The notes: generated from the letters alone by a model not told the origin. 64,000 bases of DNA from Branchiostoma lanceolatum (GCF_035083965.1 NC_089723.1:30197193-30261192); one strand, 5' to 3'; shown: positions 1 to 13,222, counted from the first letter of the stretch. Numbers and translations are program-made.

Positions 1-2040
1 TGATTGACGAATAGCTGGCGTACACAAGATTATCAGCTGTATGTTTTTATGGCATTTTGGTTATTCGCTTCGTTATGATTATAAGATCCAAACCATCGTG
101 AGTATTGTCGTCGAAGTGTATGGCATTTTCAGTTTGTTACGTATCTACAAAAAACATTGTATTTGTTTATGGTGTTTGGGTTGTTTATGTGCGAAGAGTT
201 GATGTACTTTGAACATTTGAGAAACGCGATTGCTGTGAACAGAGGGGAGGTGATTTTTTTTGCTTTGGTACAAATATTCCTCCGCTCCTGAGGCGTAGCC
301 AAAAAATGGATCCCAGATTCGACGTGTACCTCTTAAAGCACATAGACCAGACATAAGACCGCAGCGTCTTCAAGGAAACACCTGACCGAGTGTATAGACA
401 TCATTTTTTTGTGTTATAAAACTATAGACAGGTAAAAATGAACTTTACCCTGGGTATCGATAGCAAAAGCATCATACTTTACCACACATAGGCGGCTCTT
501 CTGATATAATTGTACATCTCAATATATAAGACATTAATATTATCTATTGTGTCCCAAATGTGGAATAGGATTACAGCACTTGGTTCAAACTGGCTAATAA
601 GAAAATAATCACATACTTAGTTACGTAGTTGTTGATTCGATTATATGGATGGCATCATTGGGAACCAAAAAAACCGGATGCGAGCGTGCGAATAAAAGAA
701 TGTTCGGGAAAATAAAAGTTGCCTTCATTATAAAATCTACGTCGTAAGAAAGGTTGAGAAAATTACTAATTTCAGTGAATATTGTATACAGAATTATATA
801 TTCCTCATCCCTCCATTCGCTCTTTTAAATCTTCTTTAACTTTGGAATTGACTTTGACATTCTGCGACATTAGTAACGTTACCCGTTTTCCGTTTTCTTT
901 TTGCAATTTACGGCAGATATTTGCTATTTTGTAGCTACTATCTACTATTTATAGTATGGTCGAAAACTTTTACGTTTTTTGGAGACGGACGAAAATTGAT
1001 GCGCGCGGGGTTGCCATCCGAAAATCGAATCAACATGGCCTTTCTATCTAACTGCAAAAGGAAGTGAAGAAAAATCGTCCATGTTTCTGTTTGAATACTG
1101 ACATATCGTCGTTTACACATACATCACTTAGAGGCTTTTAAATGAAAATGGGTGTTTGTTAAACATAGTGTACAGTCGACAAATACTACTTGAACAAACA
1201 GATTGCGTGGAAGTCAAGGTTGTAAATGATGTCAGTTCCTTGTTACCGCCGCGAGAAATGGAGGTATTGTTCGTTCTGTGAAGTCAAGTTGTTACTGTAG
1301 TAGGCCATATCAGGACAGTACAGAGGATATATGTTCGTCTAATTGTTCATTCAACACTTCGGTGTCTCTTGGAGGATAATAAAACGGACTATTTTACTTG
1401 GTTGTTCTTGATCTTTTCTCTTTTCTGATCAAAGAAACGACACTTATGAGAATTAAGAAATCATCTTCCACGGGGTATAGATACGTCATCAGAAAAAAAT
1501 CTAGTTGTCAAATCAATATCAATAGCCAAAACGTATCGTCATGGTGTCGGATGCAGCCTTAGGCAATTGTTTACCTTGACATCCTTGATGTGAGATGTCG
1601 CCATGTCCTTCTACAACTCTGCTCCTAATATCTAGACTAAGTATGAAGATATGATTACCATTTGTGCTTTAGGATAATGATAATGCTGATAGAATTTAGA
1701 TATGCTGATATTCTCCGTTACGTCTTAAGCTAAGTTAGGTTACACAGCAACCTCTTTGAAGGACGCTAGAAGAGGACCATGCGGACGACCTATCACTACT
1801 CGCTGGTTGGTTCCAACATTTTGATGACGTAGATTGTACTCAATCTACAGTCATTTGTTACATTCTTAATTGTGTTTCTTATGTTAAGTACTCCAGAATT
1901 ATGAAACTTCTTTGGGTCAATAATCAGAGACTGAAACTCAACAGGTATTGTTTTTTTTGTTTTTTTGACTGAAGTCACTTTATTGTCAGATCAGCATTAA
2001 CATACAGCGTTTTCAAATTTCAAAGTCTTTTCGGTTCATA
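1..2040. other. Gene-free stretch
   Basis: I see no coding exon, RNA gene or obvious transposon here. The sequence is AT-rich, and the open frames are 60-70 codons, lack recognisable domains and look random. Confidence 0.5.
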
Positions 2041-2296
2041 ACAAATGTAAGTTGTAACACAAGCAAGTCATGTATAAGCAGTAATATAAATCCCCTATTT
2101 TTTTTTATACAACAAAATAAATACATGTCTATTTTCGCACTATGTCTATTTAACGTTCGATTCATCCCAACAGATGTAAGTTGTATCACAAGCAAGTCAT
2201 GTATAACCAGTAATTATATGGCAAAATCATGCGTATTTACATCTAAACGTCCAGACACAGGTATATTTTCGCACTTTGTCTATTCAACGTTCGATG
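2041..2296. repeat. Tandem repeat, two copies of ~130 bp
   Basis: The segment around 2041-2162 recurs at about 2170-2296 in the same orientation. Shared words include ACACAAGCAAGTCATGTATA (with one mismatch) and TTTTCGCACT-TGTCTATT. The copies differ by several substitutions and small indels, so this is not a fresh duplication. Confidence 0.75.
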
Positions 2297-3500
<1,204 letters not shown>

Positions 3501-4185
3501 ACACTCACGGACAGAACACTAATTTTATGCAACGCAGTAATGACAAACGCTTGATTTTTTGCGTACGTTTTAATGATAAATAAATAGATAAATGAATAAA
3601 TCTAAAACGTACGCATTTTAACATTTTAGTGCCATCAAATATGTTCAAGAAGAGTAAACATGCAAGAATAAAATCAGACAACTCCCTGCATGCACATACC
3701 ATGTTTCAAAGGGCTGTGTACCTAAGCAATAGTTAAAGGTACAGCCGTTCAGGTACAGGTCTGGACCTGGACCCAGATATGTTTGGTCCATTATCTGTAA
3801 GTTATACATGTAGTGGGTACAACTATCCATCGATATATGGATATGAATGAAATAAGAGTTTACAGGAGAAATACGCAGTAGTCTAATTCCTCCATTTGAC
3901 AACTTGACGTGCATATTATTTACAAGAAGATCACTGTCTAAGTTTGGGGTCTTCCCCCAGGACACACTGAAACGCGCCACATGCATTTTATGCTTTGATA
4001 AATATATGAATAGATAAATACATATAGTTAAGTTAAGACTAAAGAAAATACAACATCTTTCAATTGTCTATTTCACATCCCCCATAGGCTTTGCACACAT
4101 CATTGCGCATCTTTATGACTTCAATTGAAGATGTATGTTCCACCTAGGGGTCACTACGTATCCGTTAAGGTCAAACCTTTGTAAT

Positions 4186-5290
4186 AGTTGGGCAGCCCTG
4201 GCTGTACATGTGGGTCACTCAAAGCTCAAATAAACAAGAGTTCCACGACCTCATATCTCCATGAACAATTCTATTCATGCAAATGACTTACACATTTGCA
4301 TAATAAATGCTTGGTCATAAACACCTTTATCTAACTTACACATGTTGCAATATTGACAGTCCTATAATTTTCCAATAAGATGAATTACGGTGTTTGCATT
4401 AATTATGCAAATTAGGAATTTATTTGCATAATTGGTATCTGTTGATGCTCCACTTTCCATAAACTACATATGTTACATATATTCAAGTCTGATAATGGAA
4501 TACACTGCAAATATAGATTTGCCTCATTAACTATGCAAATTGAGTCACAATTAGCATAATTTACACCTCATTATTTATATCTCTGTCTAAGCTACCTGCA
4601 TACTAAGTTTCATATTGACAGTCCTATAATTTTCCAATTAGATGAGAAATGGTGTTTTGCATTAATTATGCAAATTAGGATTTTATTTGCATAATTAGTA
4701 TCTGTTGATGATCCACATTCCATAAACTACATATGCTACATGTATTTGAATCTGATGATGGAAACACTGCAAATATAGATTTTCCTCATTAGCTATGCAA
4801 ATTAAGTCCTAATTAACATAATTTACACTTCATTGTGTACATCTCTGTCTAAGCTACCTGTAAACTAAATATCATGGAAATCCGTCGTTCCTTTGTTCAG
4901 TTATCATCCTTAGTAGATTTTCACGATAACGCCCCTGCAGTTCCAGAGCAAGCTGCTAGGGGGCCCAAACCCACACCACGTCTTCATTACACCACAAGCT
5001 ATCTGCCACCAAAAAATCAAGACCATAGCACGTCTAGGTCAAGAGATACAAAAATTGAATTTCTGCTGCAGTACCAAGGTCACATACCAGGGGGCCCAAA
5101 ATCAACCTTGAATTTCGGCTTCATAACACCTGCCCACATACCAAATATCATCGTAATCCATCAAGAGGTTCTTGAGTTATGCTGACTACAGTAGTCCGGA
5201 AACACAAACAAACAGACAGACACACAGACACACCCAAAACAATATCTCCATTTTTCATGGAGATAATAATTATATAACAGTAAACTTAGG
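4186..5290 (-). repeat. AT-rich interspersed repeat (family A), inverted copy
   Basis: This ~1.1 kb segment is the reverse complement of segments at about 6690-7490 and 7500-8440. One example is the 4250-4370 stretch against 7350-7480, both containing the CTTACACATGT / ACATGTGTAAG core. It has a GC-richer half (GGGCCC, CTGCAG words) and an AT-rich half with repeated ATGCAAAT and ATTTGCAT words. The 4186-4240 piece also matches 5517-5560. No protein is encoded that I recognise; the class is unknown. Confidence 0.8.
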
Positions 5291-5516
5291 ATGTGACTTT
5301 GATCAGGCGTATTTGCGGAACCCCAGCACTATCTTTACTTGCTCAAATTCATCTAGCCACCTTTGTAGGCCTCTCTGGTGGTGCCGGCGATGATTTTTGG
5401 GGAGCGCTGATTCGCGATTTTCAACTTATCGGGGCCAGGGTCTTTTGCTGGGGAACCTGTATTGCTGGGGAACCCGCATTGTCGCCTATCGTCATGTGCA
5501 TGGCCGAGGCAATACA

Positions 5517-5555
5517 GCTGGGCAGCCTTGGCTGTATGTGTACGTCATTCAAAGC

Positions 5556-5612
<57 letters not shown>

Positions 5613-5622
5613 CAATCAATAA
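5517..5622 (+). repeat. SINE-like tail with (CAAT)n run
   Basis: GGGCAGCC-TGGCTGTA followed by TCA-TCAAAGCTCAA matches the segment at 4188-4236. Here it runs directly into about 15 tandem CAAT units (about 5558-5622). A conserved body ending in a simple repeat is typical of a retroposed short element, but no tRNA-like head is evident. Confidence 0.55.
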
Positions 5623-5668
5623 AAACGAATTTGGACTCTATGTTTATACACTCAGTTCAACACTAACT

Positions 5669-5875
5669 TTACTTGCTCAGACACATGGTCATTGGCACGG
5701 CCACGGCAATGCTTATGACGTACAGGACAAGGCACAGCCTGTCCAGCACCTTGGCCGGCAGGGTGTAATCGGACACTTCCTGCTCGTTCTTTGTCGCCTT
5801 GGGCAACCCCTCCACGCTGCGGATCAAGACACGGCGGGCTCCAGGGGTGTTTGCGGTGGTGCGGGAGTGCTCAAG
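5669..5875 (-). CDS. Orphan terminal exon, Cys-loop (nicotinic-type) receptor TM4
   Basis: The minus strand reads 68 codons to a TAA stop, after a possible acceptor (CACTAG) at 5876. The translation has a polar stretch, then KNEQEVSDYT, the pre-TM4 signature AKVLDRLCLVLYV, a hydrophobic helix and the end PMTMCLSK. The V(L/V)DRL-hydrophobic-end pattern is how nicotinic acetylcholine receptor subunits finish: the M3-M4 loop, amphipathic MA helix, M4, then a few residues. The receptor would be a pentameric cation channel in the plasma membrane. No other receptor exon is visible upstream on the minus strand within the window, and the flanks are repeats. It could be the last exon of a gene with very long introns, or a captured or pseudogenic fragment. 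The acceptor lacks a good pyrimidine tract. Confidence 0.45.
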   Translation of the reverse strand, partial: LEHSRTTANTPGARRVLIRSVEGLPKATKNEQEVSDYTLPAKVLDRLCLVLYVISIAVAVPMTMCLSK

Positions 5876-6119
5876 CTAGTGTACTGGTCTACTTGTGGCA
5901 TGCATATATATCGACGAATTTCACCAAGGAAGAGAACACCGGTCATCTCCCCACCGAAGAAGACGCTCTTGTTTAGCTAATACCGCTCCCGTGCTGTAAC
6001 TGCTCCCGTGCTCAAATCACGCGCGCTCGCGCCAAAATGTACTCTCGCGAGAGAGGATTCAAAATTGCGCCGGAGTTTGGAAAGGGGCCTGTGACTTCTT
6101 TCAAGCTCACCTCTGATAA

Positions 6120-8445
6120 CAAAAGACTACTCTCCGTGTGTCTGTGTGTGTTTTCAGATGTTTGTAGACAGTATAACTCAAGAACGGACTGGATGGATTG
6201 TAATGATATTTGGTATGTGGGTAGGTGTTAGGAAAACAAAGGTCAAGGTCGATTTTGGGCCCCTCCTGGTATGTGACATTGGTACTGCAGTAGAACTGCC
6301 ATTTTTTTAAATCTTTCGACCTTCATGCTATGGTATTTATTTGTGCGTGACAGATAGCTTGTGATGTTAGGAAGGAGTGCTGTAGGTTTGGGCCCCCTAG
6401 CAGCTTGCTCTTGAACTGCAGGGGCGGTTTTTTTCAAGGAGAATAACTCAACAAGGGAACAACGGATTTCCGTGGTATTTAGTATGCGGGTAGCTTAGAC
6501 AGAGATGTACATAATGAATCGCAAATTATGCAAATTTGGACTTAATTTCCATATCTAATGAGGAAAATCTATATTTACAGTGTTTTCCATAATAGGACTC
6601 ATGCATGTTGTGTCAGCTAACACCTGTTCCCAAACTGGGGCAACTATTTCCTTGGGGCCCCACAGCTAGGGGTCACACCACAAAGGGATATACAACTTAA
6701 CTTACTTGTTATCTCCATGAAAAATAGAGATATAGTTTTGGCGTGTATGTGTGTGTGTCTGTCTGTGTGGCTGCCTGTTTGTGTTTCCGGACTCTTGTAG
6801 TCAGCATAATTCGAGAACCCTTGGATAGATTACAAGTGAATTTGGTATGTGAGTAGGTGTCGGGGAGACCCCTTTGGGCCCCCTGGTATGTGACCTTAGT
6901 ACTGCAGCAGAACTTCCGTTTTTTTACCAGGATCTGGATCTTTTGACCATGACATTGTATGGTCTTGATTTTTTGGTGGCAGATGTAAGCCTGTGATGTA
7001 AGGAAGAAGTGCTGTATGTTTGGGCCCCCTAGCAGCAGCTTGCTCTGAAACTGCAGGGGCGGTGTTGTCAAAATTTTTCAAGATGAATAACTGAAGAAAG
7101 GAGCGACGGATCTCCATCATATTAAGTATGTGTGTGTAGGTAGCTTAGAGATGTACATAATGAAGTGCAAATTATGCAAATTGTAACTTCATTTGCATTA
7201 TTAATGAGGAAAATCTATATTCGCAGTGGTTCACATGATAGGACTCCAATACATGTAACAGATATATCTTATGGCAGGTGGAACAATAACAGATACAAAT
7301 TACGCCAATAATTTCCTAATTTGCATGGTCTATGAAAAAAAGCGCCAAAATTCAAGTGATAATGATTGGACTATCAATATTACATGTGTAAGTTAGTTAA
7401 AGGTGTATGTGACCTCGCATAGATTATGTAAATGTTGAAGTCATTTGCATAATCAGAATAGTTCATGGATATATGAGGTCTCCGAAGTCTTTTTTCAGTA
7501 TTGTGTGTGTCTGTGTGTCTGTTAGTGAACAACATAACTCAAGAACGGCTTGATGGATTAGTTTCATATTTGCTGTGATGGTAGGGTGTGACTAAATTGA
7601 TATCTCGTGTTCTGCATATGCTATAGGAACGGTTTTAAGTATAGATAGCTCTCGTGCTCGGAAATAAAGGACATAAGTTTAGGCCCCTTAGCGGCAGGTT
7701 CAGGAATTGCAGGGGCATTTTGTCAAAACGTTTTGAAGATGATAACTCAAGAATGGAATAACGGATTTTCATGATTTTGGGTATGTAGGTAGCTTAGACA
7801 AAGATGTACAAAATGAAATACAAATTTTACAAAATAGGAGGACATTTGCATGATTAATGGGAAAATTTTATCATAGCAGTTTTGTCAATGTATTTTTAGT
7901 CCCGGACATGCTGTGGTCTTGATATTTGCGTGGAGATAGCTTTCGATGTCAGGACAAAGTTTGGTAGGTTTGGGCCCCCTAACGTTTAATTTTGGAACTG
8001 CAAGGGCGTTTTTGTCAAAACATTCTAAAGAGGATAACTGAAGAAATGAAAGACGGATTTCCATCATATTAGGCATGTAGGTAGCTTAGGCAGAGATGTA
8101 AATAATTAGATTACATTATGTAAATAAGGACTTAATTTGCATAATTGATGAGGAAATTCTATAATTCCATCGTTTTCCATGAATGGGCGTTAAAAATGTC
8201 ACTAATGCAATTCATGGCAGGTGGAACATGAATAGATGTCAAACATGCAAATGAGGAACTTATTTGCATAATTAATGCAAAAATGTGAACACCGCTCAGT
8301 GATAAATGACGAGAAGCTTACACCTCTGACATGTGTAAGTTAGTTGAAGGTGAAAATCACCATGCATAAATCATGTTAATGAACATCCATTTGCACAAAA
8401 TTTACAAAAGCTCTAAACAGTTCATCGAGGTATGAGGTCGCCGTT
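6120..8445 (+). repeat. AT-rich interspersed repeat (family A), three copies
   Basis: Three same-orientation copies are recognisable: a truncated one at 6120-6600, one at 6690-7490 and one at 7500-8440. Landmarks repeat in order: a GTGTGTCTGT run, AACTCAAGAACG, GGTATGTG, GTACTGCAG, TTTGGGCCCCCTA, AACTGCAGGGGCG, GGTAGCTTAGA, then an AT-rich part with ATGCAAAT words ending near GGTATGAGGTC. Together with the inverted copy at 4186-5290 they form a loose inverted-repeat cluster. No open frame of note is present. Confidence 0.8.
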
Positions 8446-8566
8446 TTTGTAAAGCCTTTGGTAGGACTCGGTGTACCTCTTATTCAGACGTATCCTACCC
8501 GGGTGCGAACTCGGGCCTTCTGGCTCCTCATAATTTATGTAAAGTAACAATGTCTCCTTGCGTAAT

Positions 8567-8796
8567 TGTTAGACAACTTCGACTTGTTGAGGTTTTTGGA
8601 GCTCCATACCGCTGGTGCTTTTGATAGGCAATCAGCATAATTTTCATAGAGACCATGTTTTTTGTCAGAAAACTTCGAACTGTTGACTTAATTTGAGGTT
8701 TTTGGAGACCCATACCACCGGCACTTATAGGCAAGCAACTTGATTTAATACAGACCACTCCTTTTTGTCAGAGAACTTCAAACTGTTGACTTTGAG
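8567..8796. repeat. Tandem repeat, ~106 bp unit, about two copies
   Basis: GTTTTTGGAG-CCATACC begins units at 8591 and 8697. Each ends in TTTTTGTCAGA-AACTTC-AACTGTTGACTT, and a partial preceding unit is visible at about 8567. The units differ by scattered substitutions and one small indel. Confidence 0.75.
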
Positions 8797-9005
8797 GGTT
8801 TGGGGCCGATCGCGAGTTGACTAGGGAGATGGGCCGAGTTGACTGGGCCGAGTTGGTAATGGGCCGAGTCGTCCGACATTCATTTAAACCAGATGTGGTG
8901 AGTAACAGAGGCGCAGATCACTTCACCAAAGGGGCACGCCTCTTGCCTTCGTGTAGTGTTCGTAAAACTCACAAAATCTTTTCTGAAATACTATTCGCAA
9001 ATTAA

Positions 9006-10458
9006 CCCTCATCCGACCGACACATTTTTGCGACGAATCTGGCCGTATGGGGTCCAAACGGACCCCATTTTGCTTTGCCCCCTAAATATATTTCTGGTGG
9101 ATCTTATTGTAGTTATTGTGCATATCCTGTTACAATAATCTATGGAGAATATTTTGACAAGTTTTGGTGTTGATGATTAAAGCTCATTATGATAATTTAT
9201 GCAGAAAATGAGGAGAACCCGCATTTTCCTTTAACCCTATCTAGACTGGGGGGTGCTAAAAGTGCCCACGCCAACTTTGACATCGTATAACTGCCAAATG
9301 ACGTATGCTAAGACTACCATACTTGGTGACTTTTCCTAGAATTTAGTTGGTAACAATTCCGTGATAATAGTTTAAGTTTATCATTTTTCCTGTTGCCATG
9401 GCAACGGGTTTCTGACAGGCATTTTATACAAAAAGTCACTAATTTTTTAAAAACAATGATATTTCTCAGGTTTTCTTGCTCAACCACACTAGTTTTCCAA
9501 CATGTATAACATCATATGTATTTAGATGTAACATTCATGATTTATTATTCATAATTTATGCTAATTTGATTACGTAATCGCTAAAAATCCAAGATGGCGG
9601 ACAAGATGTTTATTTTAGGTATAAACAGGCTTTTTGCCTTCAAATCCGTCACTACCTGGTATTTTCTTAACCAGAAACATTCAGATTAACGTTTCCAGTC
9701 TCTTTCTTTTGTGATTTGGGGTCATAAATGGAAAAAATGTAATTTAAAAATTTCAAAATGGCCGATCCAAGATGGCGGATGACAGGGATCACTAACGACA
9801 CATGACGTCATTCTATGACGTCATTTTGACGTCAACGTAATCGCCATTGACGTTGTATGCCTTGGCATACCTTAAAATCAATAATACACTCTATTTTGTT
9901 TAATACCTTTCAATATTATGGGACTTCCCTATTTAGCCTATAAAATCACATCGATGACGTCATAATTACGTAATATTACGTCATAACGTCACAAAATTTA
10001 CAGAAATTATAAAACTTTACGTGAACATCACTCCCTGCAAATTTGGTGAGGATAAATTATACCGTTTGGAAGTTATGAGGAATTTCTTTCTAATTACGTA
10101 ATAAACAATGCGAAATTATCTGGGGTCCGTTTGGACCCCAGCGGACAACACTCACACTTTAGAGTATAACTTCCGCAAAAATCGGCCAATCCCGGTAAAA
10201 ATTTCTCAGGAGTTGTAAGACATGTATAAACAATGCGAAATTATCTGGGGTCCGTTTGGACCCCAGCGGACAACACTCACACTTTAGAGTATAACTTCCG
10301 CAAAAATCGGCCAATCCCGGTAAAAATTTCTCAGGAGTTGTAAGACATGTACATGAACAAACTCATGGAAGGAATTTTTTCTCCAACGAAAAATGTTGAT
10401 ATGGCACACATTAAAACACGCCTGGGGTCCAAACGGACCCCATACGGTCGGATGAGGG
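9006..10458. mobile_element. piggyBac-like non-autonomous element (MITE)
   Basis: The element is flanked by TTAA on both sides (9002-9005 and 10459-10462). It starts CCCTCATCCGACCG and ends CGGTCGGATGAGGG, with a second inverted block TATGGGGTCC-AACGGACCCCA near both ends. TTAA target duplications with CCC...GGG ends are the hallmark of the piggyBac superfamily. At 1,453 bp with no transposase frame it is non-autonomous. It contains a 125 bp tandem duplication, four TGACGTCA sites and two AAGATGGCGG sites. Confidence 0.85.
10104..10350. repeat. 125-bp tandem duplication inside the piggyBac-like element
   Basis: Two near-identical units start at 10105 and 10230. Each contains AACAATGCGAAATTATCTGG, the palindrome TGGGGTCCGTTTGGACCCCA and the end TCAGGAGTTGTAAGACATGT. 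The near identity suggests a recent internal duplication. Confidence 0.9.
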
Positions 10459-10599
10459 TTAAAGGCACACAACTGGGATCTGTTAAGTGACCAAGATCCC
10501 AAGCCAGGCCGGCAATCTCCACAGGACAGATGGTGTCCCTGGATAAAGGTCGATTACTGCCTTCTAATAGAATTATAAGTTCCATTCATTAATTATGTA

Positions 10600-11190
10600 G
10601 ATAAAGCCGTGATTTGCATGATATACATCTCACTATGTTTATCATCACCAAAAGTACCTATATACCAAAAGCAATGAAAAACCACCGACCCTTGCATGAG
10701 TTATACTCTTACAAAGTTTCATTTCAAAAAAGACACACTGCACTTCCAAACAAGACGCTAAGGGGCCCAATCTTGCACCACTTCATCTATGCCCCAAAAC
10801 CTATCCACCGCTCAAAAATCACGACCCCCATCCAGAACTTGAACTCAAAATCTGCAGTACAGTAAATATCCACTAGGAGGCCCATTATTGAACTTGACCT
10901 TGCTTTTCCCTAACCCTACCCACCTACTAAACCTTATGCCGATCCATCCGCAGCATCTCGAGTTATCCTGATAACAAACAAACAAACAAACAAACAAACA
11001 AACAAACAAACAAACGGACAGCCATAAAAGGTCCACTGCAGTAGCGAAGGAAGCCACCAGAAGGCCTGTTCTTAAACATGACCTTCATCTTCCTTACACC
11101 AACTCACATTGCACCTACCAAAAACTACGAACATGGATTCATAGCTTCAAGAGTTATGCCGTCTACATCCACAATCACTTTACTATAGCC
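10600..11190 (-). repeat. Diverged family A repeat copy with (AAAC)n run
   Basis: The words AGGGGCCCAA, TCTGCAGTAC, GAGGCCCATTATTGAACTTG and CCCACCTAC follow the order of the inverted family A copy at 4186-5290, including a partial second pass at 11030-11190. An AAAC tetranucleotide run lies at 10974-11015. No coding potential is visible. Confidence 0.6.
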
Positions 11191-11244
11191 AAACTAAAAA
11201 CGCAGCCTTCTGGCTGTGGGAATTCGATGATATTTTGATACGAG

Positions 11245-12684
11245 CTAGTCATCAGCCACTGCGTCAGAGTTATCAGTACGTGCGCGCGTGCGGATGTTGT
11301 TGCAGGTTGACGTCGCTTCTGTTGTTCCTCGTCTGGCCTTTCTCCCAGTTGTGATGCCGATGGTCTGCTTGAAGGCGCTGCGGAAGTTGGTGGAGGTGGT
11401 GTTGTAGAGGATGGGGTTGACTGTGGAGTTGATGTACACCATGATGCGGCAGATGATGATGAGGATCAGCACACTCTTGCTGCCCATCAGCTGCAGCATC
11501 TCCATCGGGGCGAAGATGAAGCCGAGCACGGTGGTGCGGTAGGGCAGGAGGCAGATGAAGAACAGCACGGCCACGGCCAGCAGCACGTACGTCACCTGCT
11601 TACGGGTGCGGATCCGGATGTCCACCGCCACCCTCTGTCCAACGGACGGCTGGGCCTCAGGCTTGTTCAGAGTACGGCTGATGACCAGATAGCAGCCGGA
11701 CAGCAGCACGATGGGCAGGAAATAAAACACGGCTGCGCTGGACACCAGGTACACCTGCAAGGTGGAACAAGCATCATGAGAGAGCCCTTGGGGGATGTTG
11801 TAATTGTATGTTCATGAGGAAAATCGTTGCAGGTAACTAGTTGTAACTTTTAACTTTTAGCCGACCAAGAATGATGTTGACAAGAATATTATCCAGTAAC
11901 ACACTTTGTTAAGAAAAGAAAGTATATAACCAGTCCGTATGCATTTCTGGAGCAGCATTTCTGAGTCCAGAGTAATAGTCACTATGGCAAAAAGGTTAAC
12001 CACATGTTCATATGGAAAGGACTGAAACGATACTTGTCATTACAGAATATAGTATTGGACGTCAATATTCATTACAATCAAATTACCATGGCTTGAAATG
12101 TTCCCTCCATAATAGTAAAGAAAAAATTATATCCCCTACAACCTTCAATAAACCAACTGTAACTAATCATACAGCCTCTTACCAAAAACCAAAAAGCGAG
12201 AAGAAGCCGAAAGTACTAGAATGTACTAGATGTTTTTTATGGACATTACATGTGTATGATTGTTAACATGTGACAGGAGTGCTGCTTAGCACAGTGGGGC
12301 AAAAATGTACAATAAAGGTAGTACATTATGAAAATGTGGACTCCCAATCCAACTGAATCCATAGTCTACAATGACAACTATTGCCGTCTGTATAACAACA
12401 ACACATCTTAGCCCAGTAGGTGTCTGTTTCAGTCTCACACGTGTAGAGCGGGTCCGGTCCAACAGAGTCGATCTGTCTGAACTGTGTGATGAACAGAACA
12501 GGCAGACTGGTGATGAAGGCTGCTGGCCACAGCACCGCCAGCACGCCGGCGATGAAACGGCCCGTCAGGGTCTCCCTGCAGTGGAGCGGCTTGCAGATGA
12601 CGTAGTAGCGCTCCACACTGATAACCATGATGGTCAGGGCGGAGGCGTGGAACGTCACGAACTCCATATACGGAGAGAAGTAGC
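11245..12684 (-). CDS. Class A (rhodopsin-like) peptide-type GPCR, 3' part
   Basis: Two exons are visible. The first runs from 12684 (acceptor CTCCCCAG) down to about 12405. It encodes GYFSPYMEFV, TM3 with the ERY form of the DRY motif (SVERYYVICKPL), TM4 (VLWPAAFITSLPVLF) and ECL2 with a TCE disulphide cysteine. The second, 11754-11245 (170 codons with the stop), encodes TM5, a basic third loop, TM6 (FFICLLPYR), TM7 (NSTVNPILYN, the NPxxY motif) and a short Thr/Arg-rich tail. A G-protein-coupled receptor in the plasma membrane is certain; the sequence style suggests the GHSR/TRHR/neuromedin-type peptide receptors, but the ligand cannot be read. TM1-TM2 exons are not visible upstream. The donor of the first exon is unclear: no in-phase GT fits, and phase 0 joining would need a GC donor after TACTGG. 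Confidence 0.85.
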
Positions 12685-13065
12685 CTGGGGAGAAAAAAAA
12701 CAAGCGTCATTATTATCCTGTTAAGCACATTTGCGTAATAACGTCATACTTTGAGCATTTTAAAACCGCGCAAAAACGTGCCGAACGATGATTCCCTTAG
12801 TTTCACGAGCCTACAAAAACCCCGGCGTCGATTTTCAGTGAGTTCTCACACCGCAATGACGTCGCTATACATTGTGATAGTTTTGTTTGATCTATAAAGA
12901 TGACTAAATAAATTGACTTTCAAAATCCGATTTTCGGGCCTTAATATTGCTTGGGATGCCTTTAACTCGCAAAGAACTCGGTTGGGAGACATTATCGGAC
13001 AGGAGGCACATCCATCGCCGCTTGCTGTTTTGCAAAATTATTCGCGGTGTTACTCGCAGTTACAG

Positions 13066-13222
13066 TACAGACTTCGAGATATGCATCACATGCGTTCCGC
13101 AGGATAGTGCGGGACGTCCCGCGGGATTTCATGTGTGTTCCGCGGGGTTTTCTGGATGTCTCGAAAAGTTTCGCGGGACTCCCGCTGTATGCGGGGCAAA
13201 TCCCGAATCTCGTACTGTGGCG
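13066..13222. mobile_element. CpG-rich MITE, GGGACGTC family, diverged copy
   Basis: It starts CAGTACAGACTTCGAGATAT and ends ATCTCGTACTGTGG, a diverged version of the inverted ends seen at 13796-13957. Between them are repeated words GCGGGACGTCCCGCGGGATT and TTCGCGGGACT. No coding capacity is seen. Confidence 0.55.

Noticed and set aside
12371-12724. 117-residue plus-strand frame
   Set aside because: Antisense shadow of the GPCR exon.
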